A stretch of DNA of 45,772 nucleotides, taken from positions 1 through 45,772 of the forward strand of contig JAFDJC010000001.1 in NCBI GenBank assembly GCA_019307665.1, in the 5' to 3' direction. The notes beneath the pieces were generated by a model. The model was not told the origin of the DNA, ran no database searches, and saw nothing but the letters and a program-made list of their open reading frames with translations. The position numbers and the translations under genes are program-made. Within the stretch, counting starts at the first letter, position 1. Each line of letters starts with the position of its first letter. Positions 35,048-42,601 of the stretch are shown one piece after another. This stretch comes from Deltaproteobacteria bacterium (lineage in GTDB: Bacteria; Desulfobacterota; Desulfobacteria; Desulfobacterales; SURF-7).

Positions 35048-36292
35048 ATGTCAAAAAAAGAAAATAAAAACTCCAGACGCAATTTTTTAAAAACAGTCGG
35101 CGCAATCGGTGCCGGATCAATGCTGACATCAGTGGCCCCTTTTGCCAGTGCTTCGGATCAAAACAATTCAACAAATACCAATCCCATAACTGTTCCCACC
35201 CGACCTTTTGGAAAAACAGGCATCCATGTCTCCACACTTTCCCTGGGCGGAGTTCTGAGCGAATCAGACCAGCTTGTATTCAGACAAGCGTTTAAAATGG
35301 GCATAACTTACTGGGATACTGCAAATAGTTATGGATGGGGGAATAATGAAAAAGCCATTGGAAAATACTTTGCCCGGTTTCCGAATGATCGGAAAAAAAT
35401 ATTTCTGGTCACTAAAGGAGCAACGTCGGACCCGGAAAAACTATCTGAAAAGCTTAACGAGTCGCTTGAAAGAATGAATACCTCCTATGTTGATATGTAT
35501 TTCATTCATTATGTAGCAGATGTGAAAGATGAACTGACACAAGAAGTGAAAGCTTGGGCAGAAAAAGCGAAAACCAAAGGAAAAATTCGTCTTTTTGGAT
35601 TCAGCGCTCATAAAAACATGGAAAACAGCTTGCTTGAGGCAGCGAAACTTGGATGGATCGACGGTATCATGATGAGTTATAATTACAGACTCATGGTCAA
35701 AGATGAAATGAAAAAAGCTGTTGACGCCTGTGCGAAGGCAGGAATAGGTCTGACCGCCATGAAGACACAGGCTGCTTTTTCGGCCAATTTTTATGCGACT
35801 ATCGGATCAGAAACCGATGACGCCCTTAAAATAACAGAAAGTTTTTTAAAAAAAGGATACACTGCCGAACAAGCCAAATTGAAAGTGGTTTGGGAAAATT
35901 CGAATATCGCCAGCATCTGCTCGGCCATGCCGAATATGACCATACTGCAGGCAAATATTGCCGCCGCACTGAACAAAACCAGCCTGTCTTCAAGAGACAA
36001 ACAACTTCTGGATCAATATGCCCGGCAAACCTCTTCCGGCTACTGCGCCGGCTGTGCAAATATTTGCGAACCTGCTGTGAACTGCAAAGTGCCCATAAGC
36101 GATTTAATGCGTTATTCCATGTATCATAACAGCTATGGAGACAGAGATACGGCAATGGCTTTATTCAACAAACTACCCGCAGACAAAAAAGCAAGTATTC
36201 TGACAACAGACTATTCAAAGGCAGAGGAATGCTGCCCCCAAAAAATAGAGATCGGCAATGTCTTGAAAAATACATATGAAGCTTTTACTTGA
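35048..36292 (+). CDS. Tat-exported aldo/keto reductase with cysteine cluster
   Basis: 414 aa from ATG 35048 with AAGGAG upstream; the frame is open upstream without a better site. The N-terminus SRRNFLKTVGAIGAGSMLTS is a twin-arginine signal, so the protein is exported folded. The AKR barrel follows: RPFGKTGIHVSTLSLGG, YWDTANSYGWGNNEKAIGK (catalytic Asp and Tyr), and the substrate region FIHYVAD. The C-terminus has YCAGCANICEPAVNC with KVPISDLMRY, a probable 4Fe-4S site typical of one AKR subgroup in anaerobes. Substrate unknown. A flavodoxin-like reductase follows after 33 bases. Confidence 0.88.
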   Translation: MSKKENKNSRRNFLKTVGAIGAGSMLTSVAPFASASDQNNSTNTNPITVPTRPFGKTGIHVSTLSLGGVLSESDQLVFRQAFKMGITYWDTANSYGWGNNEKAIGKYFARFPNDRKKIFLVTKGATSDPEKLSEKLNESLERMNTSYVDMYFIHYVADVKDELTQEVKAWAEKAKTKGKIRLFGFSAHKNMENSLLEAAKLGWIDGIMMSYNYRLMVKDEMKKAVDACAKAGIGLTAMKTQAAFSANFYATIGSETDDALKITESFLKKGYTAEQAKLKVVWENSNIASICSAMPNMTILQANIAAALNKTSLSSRDKQLLDQYARQTSSGYCAGCANICEPAVNCKVPISDLMRYSMYHNSYGDRDTAMALFNKLPADKKASILTTDYSKAEECCPQKIEIGNVLKNTYEAFT

Positions 36293-36325
36293 TGATTTCG
36301 TAAAAAAACACAAGGAGGTACTATC

Positions 36326-36904
36326 ATGAAAGTTGTCGCGTTTAATGGAAGCCCAAGAAAAAAAGGGAATACTGCAATGCTTATCAACAGTGTGTTTGAT
36401 GCGTTGCAAAAAGAAGGAATAAAAACTGAATTACTCCAGCTCGGTGGTAAGGATATCAAAGGTTGTCTCGGGTGTATGAAATGTTTCGAAGCACAAGATA
36501 ATACATGCGTCACAAGAAAAGATGATATCTTGAATGAATATTTTCAAAAAATGATCGAGGCAGATGGAATCATAATTGGTTCACCAACATACTTTTCAAA
36601 TGTAAGTTCTGAAGTTAAAGCATTAATTGATAGAGCGGGCCTTCTTTCAATTGCAAACGGTTATTCGCTTAAACGTAAGGTTGGTGCTGCTGTTGTTGCC
36701 GTTCGAAGAGCAGGTGCAACAGATGTTTTTGATGCTATTAATAAATTCTTTTTCATAAATCAAGTAATTGTTCCAGGATCTATATATTGGAATATGGGGT
36801 TTGGATTAAATAAGGAAGAGGTTAAAGATGATGATGAAGGCATGAATACTATGAAAATTTTAGGCGAAAATATGGGATGGCTCTTAAAAAAGATAATTGC
36901 ATAA
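36326..36904 (+). CDS. Flavodoxin-like FMN reductase family protein
   Basis: 192 aa with ACAAGGAGG upstream. The FMN phosphate loop FNGSPRKKGNT is at the start, then KGCLGCMKCF with a cysteine group common in the iron-sulfur flavoprotein subgroup, and IIGSPTYFSNVSSEVKALID, which frames the flavin. It probably moves electrons between NAD(P)H or ferredoxin and an unknown acceptor. It may be cotranscribed with the upstream aldo/keto reductase. Confidence 0.9.
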   Translation: MKVVAFNGSPRKKGNTAMLINSVFDALQKEGIKTELLQLGGKDIKGCLGCMKCFEAQDNTCVTRKDDILNEYFQKMIEADGIIIGSPTYFSNVSSEVKALIDRAGLLSIANGYSLKRKVGAAVVAVRRAGATDVFDAINKFFFINQVIVPGSIYWNMGFGLNKEEVKDDDEGMNTMKILGENMGWLLKKIIA

Positions 36905-37014
36905 CAAAGTGCTTGTAGTAATACTACCGTTATGTCTATTTGTTTATTGTGATATTTTTATTTTGGTTATAGTTGCAACCTTTTTATTATTACAATCTCA
37001 AAGAGGAATAAAAA

Positions 37015-37488
37015 ATGACATTATGTGCCAAAGACATTATGGTTAGTAATTTCGACACAATTCATATGGAAGCCCCTGTTGAAGAAGCTATTCACAAAAT
37101 TTCGAACGGTATAGTTAGAGAAACCGGATACAAAACTATCAGCTTGATGGTAATTGATGATTTTAATAAACTAAGCGGTGTAGTTACAATGTTTGATGTA
37201 CTTTATCATCTACGACCGGATTTTTTAAATTTTGGAATCCATGGCGAAGAACTAAAGTGGGAAGGACGGCTGGAACCTCTTCTTGATATAGTCCAAGAGA
37301 AGAAAGTACATCATATTATGACTCGTAATATTGTAAGCGCTAAAATGAATGATCATATTATGACTCTCTTAGATCGGATGATAAAAAACAAATATCGTCG
37401 ACTTCCTGTTTTGGAAAATAGCCAGCCTATAGGTATAGTATATATATCAGATATTTATCATCACATTTTTTCACAGAAAATGACATAA
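37015..37488 (+). CDS. Tandem CBS-domain protein
   Basis: 157 aa of two CBS modules: AKDIMVSNFDTIHMEAPVEE to KLSGVVTMFDVLYHL, and HHIMTRNIVSAKMNDHIMTL to QPIGIVYISDIYHHIF. The modules pair to bind adenosine nucleotides and act as a sensor. No effector domain is attached and no obvious partner is adjacent. GAGG lies 8 bases before the ATG. Neighbouring genes give no clear hint of the regulated process. Confidence 0.88.
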   Translation: MTLCAKDIMVSNFDTIHMEAPVEEAIHKISNGIVRETGYKTISLMVIDDFNKLSGVVTMFDVLYHLRPDFLNFGIHGEELKWEGRLEPLLDIVQEKKVHHIMTRNIVSAKMNDHIMTLLDRMIKNKYRRLPVLENSQPIGIVYISDIYHHIFSQKMT

Positions 37489-37740
37489 CAATGCAGGAGA
37501 GTCATGGTTAGCGCCAATAAGAAAGGGCAGGCAGTATCAATCTCTGCAAACCCTTTGATTTTATGGTGGAGCTTGAGGGGAATAATATTTGTCATTGATC
37601 AGGGGGGCATACACCCCCATACCCCACCATGGACCAATACCGGCATGACTTCCGATATTTCATATATAAGTCACATTATTCTTAATTTTGGTTTGTTTTT
37701 TTCTTCCTAATCTATTACTGTATGCAAAGGAGATGAGACT

Positions 37741-37971
37741 ATGCAAAATCTGTTAAAAAATATTGTGCAGGCACTGGTTGATAATCCAGAACAGATTGAG
37801 ATCACAACAGTAAGGGGAAATCAAGCCATTATATTAGAACTTAAGGTGGCAAAAGAAGATATTGGGAAGGTAATAGGAAAAAAAGGTCGTACTGCTCATG
37901 CAATTCGGACCATATTGGGCGCTGCTTCTGCCAAAACAAAAAACCGCACAACCCTTGAAATCATTGGATAA
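37741..37971 (+). CDS. khpA: KhpA-like KH-domain RNA-binding protein
   Basis: 76 aa single KH domain: LELKVAKEDIGKVIGKKGRT, in which GKKG is the RNA-contacting loop, then AHAIRTILGAAS. AAAGGAG stands before the ATG. KhpA partners KhpB in some bacteria and is commonly next to rpsP. Here it stands apart from ribosomal genes, downstream of a non-coding stretch holding a GGGGGG/CCCCC hairpin near 37602-37617. It could therefore be a duplicate copy. Confidence 0.88.
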   Translation: MQNLLKNIVQALVDNPEQIEITTVRGNQAIILELKVAKEDIGKVIGKKGRTAHAIRTILGAASAKTKNRTTLEIIG

Positions 37972-38088
37972 TGGAATGCTCCCCCTCATAAGAAAGTTAA
38001 CAACACTTCTCTCAGGCTTTAATCGGTATCTTACGTTATCAATTATTTAAAACGAAAAGGGTCATTTAAAAAATGTTATGAGGCAAAC

Positions 38089-38348
38089 TTGAATAAGATA
38101 TTTCATTTTATTTTATGCTTACTCCTTGCCGTTGTGCTGTTTCCCAGTACAACTTATTCTTCTGATGCTCACAAAAGAGAAACCCGAAGAGACGAACGCT
38201 TCATAGCCTATAAAAACGGTACAGTTATGGATACAAGTACTGGTTTGATGTGGGCTGCAGGTCTGCAAGTCGTTACGTGTACTCTCCTGACAAAAAATAC
38301 CGCGAACTCGGATTTCGCCTTGCAGCAGAATTTCGGATAACGAACTGA
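38089..38348 (+). pseudogene. DUF1566 gene start fused out of frame to a formylglycine-enzyme-like tail
   Basis: A TTG start with GAGG upstream opens an exported protein (signal peptide LLLAVVLFPSTTYSS). It then reads RFIAYKNGTVMDTSTGLMWA, the usual start of DUF1566 proteins. From about 38262 the recognisable frame shifts by one: SASRYVYSPDKKYRELGFRL resembles the C-terminal end of formylglycine-generating/SUMF1-like proteins, ending at a TGA at 38346-38348. Without the shift the first frame ends at 38340 with a meaningless tail. Most of both proteins is missing. The likely cause is a deletion near 38260. Confidence 0.65.
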
Positions 38349-38487
38349 AAAACCAACCCAGTAGCATCTTAGTATGACACACATAGAACAGGTATGGTCA
38401 AGGAAAGTTGATAGGAAGGGAAATCTCAATATTGAAAAAAAGAAGGGTCCTGTTTACATACCCTGCCTTTCTCTACCTGACTATTTC

Positions 38488-39330
38488 TCACTTATATTCC
38501 TTGACAATCTCGTAGAAAGTCAAACTTCCGATGAAGCAACCACTGCCACCATCACTACTGGGAGCAGCAGGAGGATTCGAGGTATCGATAATGCTTCGTC
38601 CGCCAGCTCCAACAGGTGGGACCATGTCAGCAGCCATTGTATCGTAAATCTCCTGAGCTATGACAAAAGATCCTGCTGCACTTGGATGCACTCCGTCAGA
38701 ACCGATATAGGCACAATTGGTCACACCACCGACCACGCCATCTGCAAAGACAGTGCGGATATCAACCATATGAACACCCAATGCGGTAAACTGAGTCATC
38801 ATAATATCCATTCCGTAATCTACGGCTCCGCTGTATTTTTCGTAATCACCACCGCAGTTAATACGCGGATAGCCAAACCATACTATATCTTCAATACCGT
38901 CAGCATATACGGAGGGTATCCATCCTACAGACCTGTCGAGTACATAGTTGATTGTCCTTTCGCAGAGTGGCAGCTCATTGTCATTACAACCCTGGAGAGT
39001 GTCATTGCCGCCTCCGTCCATGAGCAGCGTAGTAACCGGATTACCTGCAACCCCTCTGACATGATCGTTGTACTCACCGATGATATCATCGATCTTGTCG
39101 GCGCTTACAGAGTAATCATTATAATGCAGCCCCATCATGTCACCGAGATACACGGTAATGTTTGTACAATCGCTTGAAGCAAGGGCTATGTAAGAATCGC
39201 CGATACTTTTCATCACGTCAGTGTGTGGCAGTGCGTTGAAGTCGGAACAGCTCGAGTAGTTTGCTTCGCACCCCGTCATAGAAGCGCCTGCCGACACTGC
39301 AATGATCATAAAAAACCTGAATGTCCTCAT
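38488..39330 (-). CDS. SGNH/GDSL-type hydrolase lipoprotein
   Basis: 280 aa from ATG 39330 (GGAG upstream; ATG 39348 is an alternative). The signal peptide ends MTGCE, a lipobox. The catalytic serine block is IGDSYIAL, followed by MDGGGNDT (the Gly/Asn oxyanion blocks) and DGVHPSAAG with the catalytic Asp and His. It is probably an extracytoplasmic esterase or lipase. The C-terminus (DGGSGCFIGSLTFYEI) resembles the glycine-rich CFI-box tail found on many exported deltaproteobacterial proteins. Substrate unknown. Confidence 0.82.
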   Translation of the reverse strand: MRTFRFFMIIAVSAGASMTGCEANYSSCSDFNALPHTDVMKSIGDSYIALASSDCTNITVYLGDMMGLHYNDYSVSADKIDDIIGEYNDHVRGVAGNPVTTLLMDGGGNDTLQGCNDNELPLCERTINYVLDRSVGWIPSVYADGIEDIVWFGYPRINCGGDYEKYSGAVDYGMDIMMTQFTALGVHMVDIRTVFADGVVGGVTNCAYIGSDGVHPSAAGSFVIAQEIYDTMAADMVPPVGAGGRSIIDTSNPPAAPSSDGGSGCFIGSLTFYEIVKEYK

Positions 39331-39630
39331 AATGTTGCTCCATTTCATTGTTACAATAGGCTCACCTTACACCTTAGTCAACTGTTCAGTTTTCGGGGAT
39401 AAGTATACCTGTAAAAGCTGACCTTTCACCTGGCAGTGTTTTGGTGAAATGGTTGCGGTTTAATCTTAGTTCCAGTGAGGGACAGTGTCACATAGAAAAA
39501 GGCAGGGCTAAAAAAATGACCCTGCCTTTCTATTGTTCCTTAACCAGTCCTTTTCACCAACGCATCAACGTCAACGTTTTTTTTGGATCTTGAAATAATT
39601 TTCCTAAACAGTTTCAGATGCTGTTCGTGC
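39331..39630. other. Intergenic region with terminator, no gene
   Basis: About 300 bases between the SGNH hydrolase start and the histone-like gene's stop, both on the minus strand. It contains the candidate terminator described at 39498-39529 and presumably the hydrolase promoter. No further coding frame is supported. Confidence 0.5.
39498..39529 (-). terminator. Rho-independent terminator of the histone-like gene
   Basis: AAAGGCAGGG (39498-39507) and CCCTGCCTTT (39520-39529) form a perfect 10-base stem around a 12-base loop. On the minus strand the stem runs into TTTTTC, as expected for a terminator about 100 bases after the histone-like gene. The plus strand gives only a weak T run. Confidence 0.7.
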
Positions 39631-39903
39631 TTAAACTTTCTTTTTAGTTGTTTTCTTAGCAACAGCTTTCTTTTTTGGAGTAGTTTTCTTAGCTGCAACT
39701 TTCTTCTTAGTTGTAGTTTTCCTTTTTGTAGTTGTTTTTTTGACCGCGACTTTCTTCTTAGGTGCAGCCTTCTTTTTAGAAGCAGTTTTCTTGACAGGTT
39801 TTATTTCTTTCAGAATTACCTCTGCAATTTTGCTGAGTGTTTTAATGAGAGCATCAACTTCTTTTTTCGCAGCTTTCAATTTTTTTTCCAGATCTAATGC
39901 CAT
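39631..39903 (-). CDS. Lysine/alanine-rich histone H1-like protein, copy 1
   Basis: 90 aa. The first ~35 residues (MALDLEKKLKAAKKEVDALI) form a probable coiled helix, followed by a tail of repeated KKK-blocks with alanine, threonine and proline, like the C-terminal tail of histone H1. Such proteins bind and condense DNA without sequence preference. It is closely similar to the copy at 44874-45146 (same length, same 5' leader). Upstream lies only the end of an HU gene, which in the other copy is complete. Confidence 0.88.
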   Translation of the reverse strand: MALDLEKKLKAAKKEVDALIKTLSKIAEVILKEIKPVKKTASKKKAAPKKKVAVKKTTTKRKTTTKKKVAAKKTTPKKKAVAKKTTKKKV

Positions 39904-39930
39904 TAGATTTTCCCCCTTCTGAATTTATGT

Positions 39931-40023
39931 TTATTTTTTTCTACCGTTAACCTTATCCATCAACTCTCCAGAACATCTAAAAATTACAACTCTACGAGCA
40001 TCCATCATCATATCTTCACCAGT
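39931..40023 (-). pseudogene. HU/IHF-family remnant (last 30 codons)
   Basis: The minus strand reads TGEDMMMDARRVVIFRCSGE then LMDKVNGRKK and a stop. It matches the last part of the intact HU-like protein at 45179-45463 (TGEDLMLDARRVIIFRCSGE). No start codon or N-terminal part exists. At the junction the sequence ACCAGT (40018-40023) joins the fragment directly to a promoter-like block that in the intact copy lies upstream of the gene. The intact copy carries ACCAGT at both corresponding places (45260-45265 and 45519-45524). Confidence 0.85.
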
Positions 40024-40047
40024 ATTATCATTTACCATTTGTGTCAA
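40018..40047 (-). promoter_or_regulatory. Promoter-like block conserved between the two HU loci
   Basis: On the minus strand TTGACA (40042-40047) is followed 17 bases later by TACTGG. The block recurs upstream of the intact HU gene at 45519-45548 with the same spacing and few differences, so it is under selection or recently duplicated. The -10 part is weak. It could now drive the histone-like gene alone. Confidence 0.45.
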
Positions 40048-40197
40048 GAAATTAAATATGTTACAAAGTTCTTAAATATCCATTGAAATGTGGGGGGAAT
40101 TTAAGATGTCCATACACACAGAAAGAAGGTCAGGCTTAGACCGTTTGTTGAATTCCTTATTTTACCTTTTCATGTAACAAATATTGAGGAGGAGGGT

Positions 40198-40812
40198 ATG
40201 AGGAAGCTATTAGCTTTTGCTATTATTTTATTTTTTATGTCAAACACACATGCCGGTAGTAATAAATACAGTGATTGGCATTTTCAATGCATTGATAAAG
40301 AATGTAAGATATTTACTTATGTAGAAATACCCAAAACAGCAAAAGACGGTCCTGAAGTTCATTGTTATGTCCTTTCGGTTAAAGCAAACAACGATATCAT
40401 TTTACAAGAAGTATTTGATGTTGCTTTCCACAGAACCATGTCTCCAATTAACATACCGGTTGAATATGTAATCAAAAACACCGAAACAGCAGTTCGACAA
40501 TTTCATGATGCCAAAGGAAAAAAAATAATCTTACAGTTTGACAAACATAATGAGATTAGTTCAACGCCATCTGAAGCAGGTGTAAATTATTGCGTTTTTA
40601 AACAACAAAAAGCAGAAAAGCTAATTGATTTGTTTAGAAAAAAGAATAAAGTTGTTTTTATTCAAAAATTTATAGGTTTGGGATTTGTTTATCCAATTGG
40701 GCAACCATATCAAAAAACAAAAGCAGTTTTTTCATTAAAAGGTTTTTCGAAAGCATATAACAAGCTTATTAGCACCTCAGACAGCAAAACAAATGTTACA
40801 AGGCAACAGTAA
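40198..40812 (+). CDS. IalB-like secreted protein
   Basis: 204 aa with GAGGAGG upstream and a cleavable signal peptide (LLAFAIILFFMSNTHAGS). SDWHFQCIDKECKIFTYVEI, then VNYCVFKQQK and VFSLKGFSKAYNKL, resemble the invasion-associated locus B family. That family comprises small periplasmic or surface proteins first described in Bartonella; in free-living bacteria the role is unknown. Local A+T content is higher than in its neighbours, consistent with transfer. Its end overlaps the Sel1 gene by 20 bases. Confidence 0.6.
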   Translation: MRKLLAFAIILFFMSNTHAGSNKYSDWHFQCIDKECKIFTYVEIPKTAKDGPEVHCYVLSVKANNDIILQEVFDVAFHRTMSPINIPVEYVIKNTETAVRQFHDAKGKKIILQFDKHNEISSTPSEAGVNYCVFKQQKAEKLIDLFRKKNKVVFIQKFIGLGFVYPIGQPYQKTKAVFSLKGFSKAYNKLISTSDSKTNVTRQQ

Positions 40813-41059
40813 TAATCAAGGATATGCAAATGCGCAGTTTAATTTAGGTCTTATGTATAACAATGGTCAAGGAGTCCCCCAGAACTATAAAAAAGCATAT
40901 ATTTATTATAGCTTGGCTTCCGCACAAGGGCGCGAAAAGGCCAAACATAACATATCTATTATCGAACCCAAAATGACACCTTCACAAATCGCTGAAGCAC
41001 AGAAAAAAGCTGCTGAATTATGGGAAAAAATTGGGAAGGATCAGTCAGGGAAATCTTAA
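40793..41059 (+). CDS. Sel1-repeat fragment protein
   Basis: 88 aa with a single Sel1/TPR-like repeat (YANAQFNLGLMYNNGQGVPQ, NYKKAYIYYSLASAQG) and a typical C-terminal piece of Sel1 proteins (MTPSQIAEAQKKAAELWEKI). Sel1 proteins normally have a signal peptide and several repeats, so this looks like the 3' end of a longer gene. Its ATG overlaps the IalB-like gene by 20 bases without a good ribosome-binding site. It may be translated by coupling or be a decaying fragment. Confidence 0.6.
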   Translation: MLQGNSNNQGYANAQFNLGLMYNNGQGVPQNYKKAYIYYSLASAQGREKAKHNISIIEPKMTPSQIAEAQKKAAELWEKIGKDQSGKS

Positions 41060-41085
41060 CGTGTGGGCTGAGGCATGGCCGGCAT

Positions 41086-41739
41086 TCAGTTCATAAACTT
41101 CAGAAGTTCCTTTGGCCTACCGATTACTTCAACGGCGCCAGCCTCTCGCAACTCCTTCTCCGAACGAAAGCCCCACATCGCTCCAACTGGGAACATGTTG
41201 GCTTTAACAGCGGTTCTCATATCGACATCACTGTCACCCAGATAGAGAAACTCCTGTTCTGGAATATCCAAACGTTGGGCAATCTCTATAGAACCTGTGG
41301 GATCAGGTTTCATAGGAACTCCATCCCTCTGGCCAAGTATCACTGCAAATATCCAGTCAGGGAGAAACTTCTGAATGCAGAGCTCAGCGAAATGCTGGGG
41401 TTTGTTTGTAAGCACAGCCATCTCAATGTGTTTTGCAGTGAGGGCATCCAGTAATTCCGGTACTCCGTCGTACGGCTTGGTCTTCAAATCCCAATTACGG
41501 TTGTATTCCCTGAGGAAAGCCTCCAGACAATCTGCTGTAAGCTCATCATTGCGTCTCTCCGGTGGCAGTGCACGTGACACAAGCGTCGATGCTCCGGCAC
41601 CAACGAAATAGCGAAATGCTTCCAAGGGGTGCGTTGGGAGCCCTTTATCCTGCAAGACACGATTCAATGAGTCTGCAAGATCCGCCAAGGTATCAAGCAA
41701 CGTCCCATCCAAGTCAAAAATGACAGCCTTATACTTCAT
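41086..41739 (-). CDS. gph: HAD-family phosphoglycolate phosphatase-like protein
   Basis: 217 aa from ATG 41739 (GAGAG upstream). HAD motif I is FDLDGTLLDT, motif II MAVLTNKP, the lysine occurs in VPMKPDPTG, and motif IV is YLGDSDVDMRTA. The cap insertion is of the Gph/PGP type. It probably removes phosphate from 2-phosphoglycolate or a similar small ester; specificity is not provable here. Its promoter region carries a perfect palindrome at 41841-41859. Confidence 0.9.
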   Translation of the reverse strand: MKYKAVIFDLDGTLLDTLADLADSLNRVLQDKGLPTHPLEAFRYFVGAGASTLVSRALPPERRNDELTADCLEAFLREYNRNWDLKTKPYDGVPELLDALTAKHIEMAVLTNKPQHFAELCIQKFLPDWIFAVILGQRDGVPMKPDPTGSIEIAQRLDIPEQEFLYLGDSDVDMRTAVKANMFPVGAMWGFRSEKELREAGAVEVIGRPKELLKFMN

Positions 41740-42061
41740 GTAATTCTCTCGGATCTTTATTGGCTTACCCAACATTACTTATCATACAGCCAGTGCTGAC
41801 CACACACAAACTTCCTCAACTGTACACTCATAATATAAACATGTTGTATCATACAACATATTTTTGATTGTATACCCGTATCTTGATCCTTTCCAACGCT
41901 ATTGCGTTGCTATAAATTATGCCGAGACAGAACCATTTTTGCATTTTTTCAAATAAAACCGCTGGCATAAAAAATATAACTCATCACTTTCACTTGCAAT
42001 AAAGATTTATTGTGATAATTCGAAACTGATAACAACAAACAGAAAGGGGATCATACACACC
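41740..42061. other. AT-rich intergenic region between divergent genes
   Basis: About 320 bases separating gph (minus) from the 21-aa leader gene (plus). It contains the palindrome at 41841-41859, probable promoters for both genes and, just before 42062, an AAAGGGGA ribosome-binding site. No other gene is supported. Confidence 0.5.
41841..41859. promoter_or_regulatory. Perfect 9-1-9 palindrome, operator or weak terminator
   Basis: ATGTTGTAT-C-ATACAACAT is followed by ATTTTT on the plus strand. Perfect symmetry around one base suits a dimeric regulator; the low G+C makes a strong terminator unlikely. It is about 100 bases upstream of gph. Confidence 0.4.
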
Positions 42062-42127
42062 ATGGCAAAACGTAAAGCAAAAGCAGCAAGGGACATTGAG
42101 AAGATGAAATGGGTTAATCCAAAGTAA
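42062..42127 (+). CDS. 21-aa lysine-rich leader gene
   Basis: MAKRKAKAARDIEKMKWVNP plus K, stop. It has a good ribosome-binding site (AAAGGGGA) and its stop overlaps the next start as TAATG (42125-42129), so the following gene is translated by reinitiation. Such very small upstream genes can control the downstream gene or be a functional basic peptide. Too short for family assignment. Confidence 0.55.
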   Translation: MAKRKAKAARDIEKMKWVNPK

Positions 42128-42504
42128 TGAACGTGTTTGGCAATCCAGAGAAAAGAAATAACACTGAACTTTTTCCGGAATTAAAGAGGGGTATTCTTGA
42201 AAGCGTAGCTATGTATTGGGTAGAACGACATAGCGGATTGAAGACAGTAGTTTTATTTGGAAGACAGCCAAATTACCCAATCCCAATAAAATATATTGTA
42301 TATTTTGAGTTTAAAAAAAAGAAAGATGCTTATCAATTTGAGATTGAACACATTCTTCAACCGGCAAACCTTATCACAGATAATGTAATAGAAGTCTATA
42401 AAGACCAAACTCCACGTCAATTCCAGCATGATTGGTGGTTTGAAACAAAAAGAGAAGATTGGATGAAGCACCAACCATTTTGGTTGTTGTATAAGAGATT
42501 GTGA
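42127..42504 (+). CDS. Hypothetical protein coupled to the leader gene
   Basis: 125 aa, not recognised. It begins MNVFGNPEKRNNTELFPELK. The middle is beta-rich (KTVVLFGRQPNYPIPIKYIV, VYFEFKKKKDAYQFEIEH) and the C-terminus is aromatic (FQHDWWFETKREDWMKHQPF). There is no signal peptide or membrane segment, so it is cytoplasmic. It is translationally coupled to the 21-aa gene. Codon use is AT-rich, like the surrounding accessory genes. Confidence 0.65.
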   Translation: MNVFGNPEKRNNTELFPELKRGILESVAMYWVERHSGLKTVVLFGRQPNYPIPIKYIVYFEFKKKKDAYQFEIEHILQPANLITDNVIEVYKDQTPRQFQHDWWFETKREDWMKHQPFWLLYKRL

Positions 42505-42567
42505 AAAATAATGTTACAAGTCCTGCTGAATAGCTGATTACAATTATCTTTAGTACAAACAGATGAG

Positions 42568-42593
42568 TACCCCACCGGGGGGGGGTACGGTGG
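42568..42593. other. G9 tract with competing short hairpins
   Basis: GTACCCC (42568-42574) can pair with GGGGTAC (42582-42588), and CCACCG (42572-42577) with CGGTGG (42588-42593); the two cannot form together. A G9 run lies at 42577-42585. It sits just beyond the CCG-protein stop codon. No T run follows. Confidence 0.4.
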
Positions 42594-42601
42594 ATCAAAC
42601 T

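Noticed and set aside
37504..37710. 68-aa plus-strand open frame after the CBS gene
   Set aside because: No ribosome-binding site, no family resemblance, and the sequence includes a G/C hairpin; it looks like non-coding upstream region of khpA.
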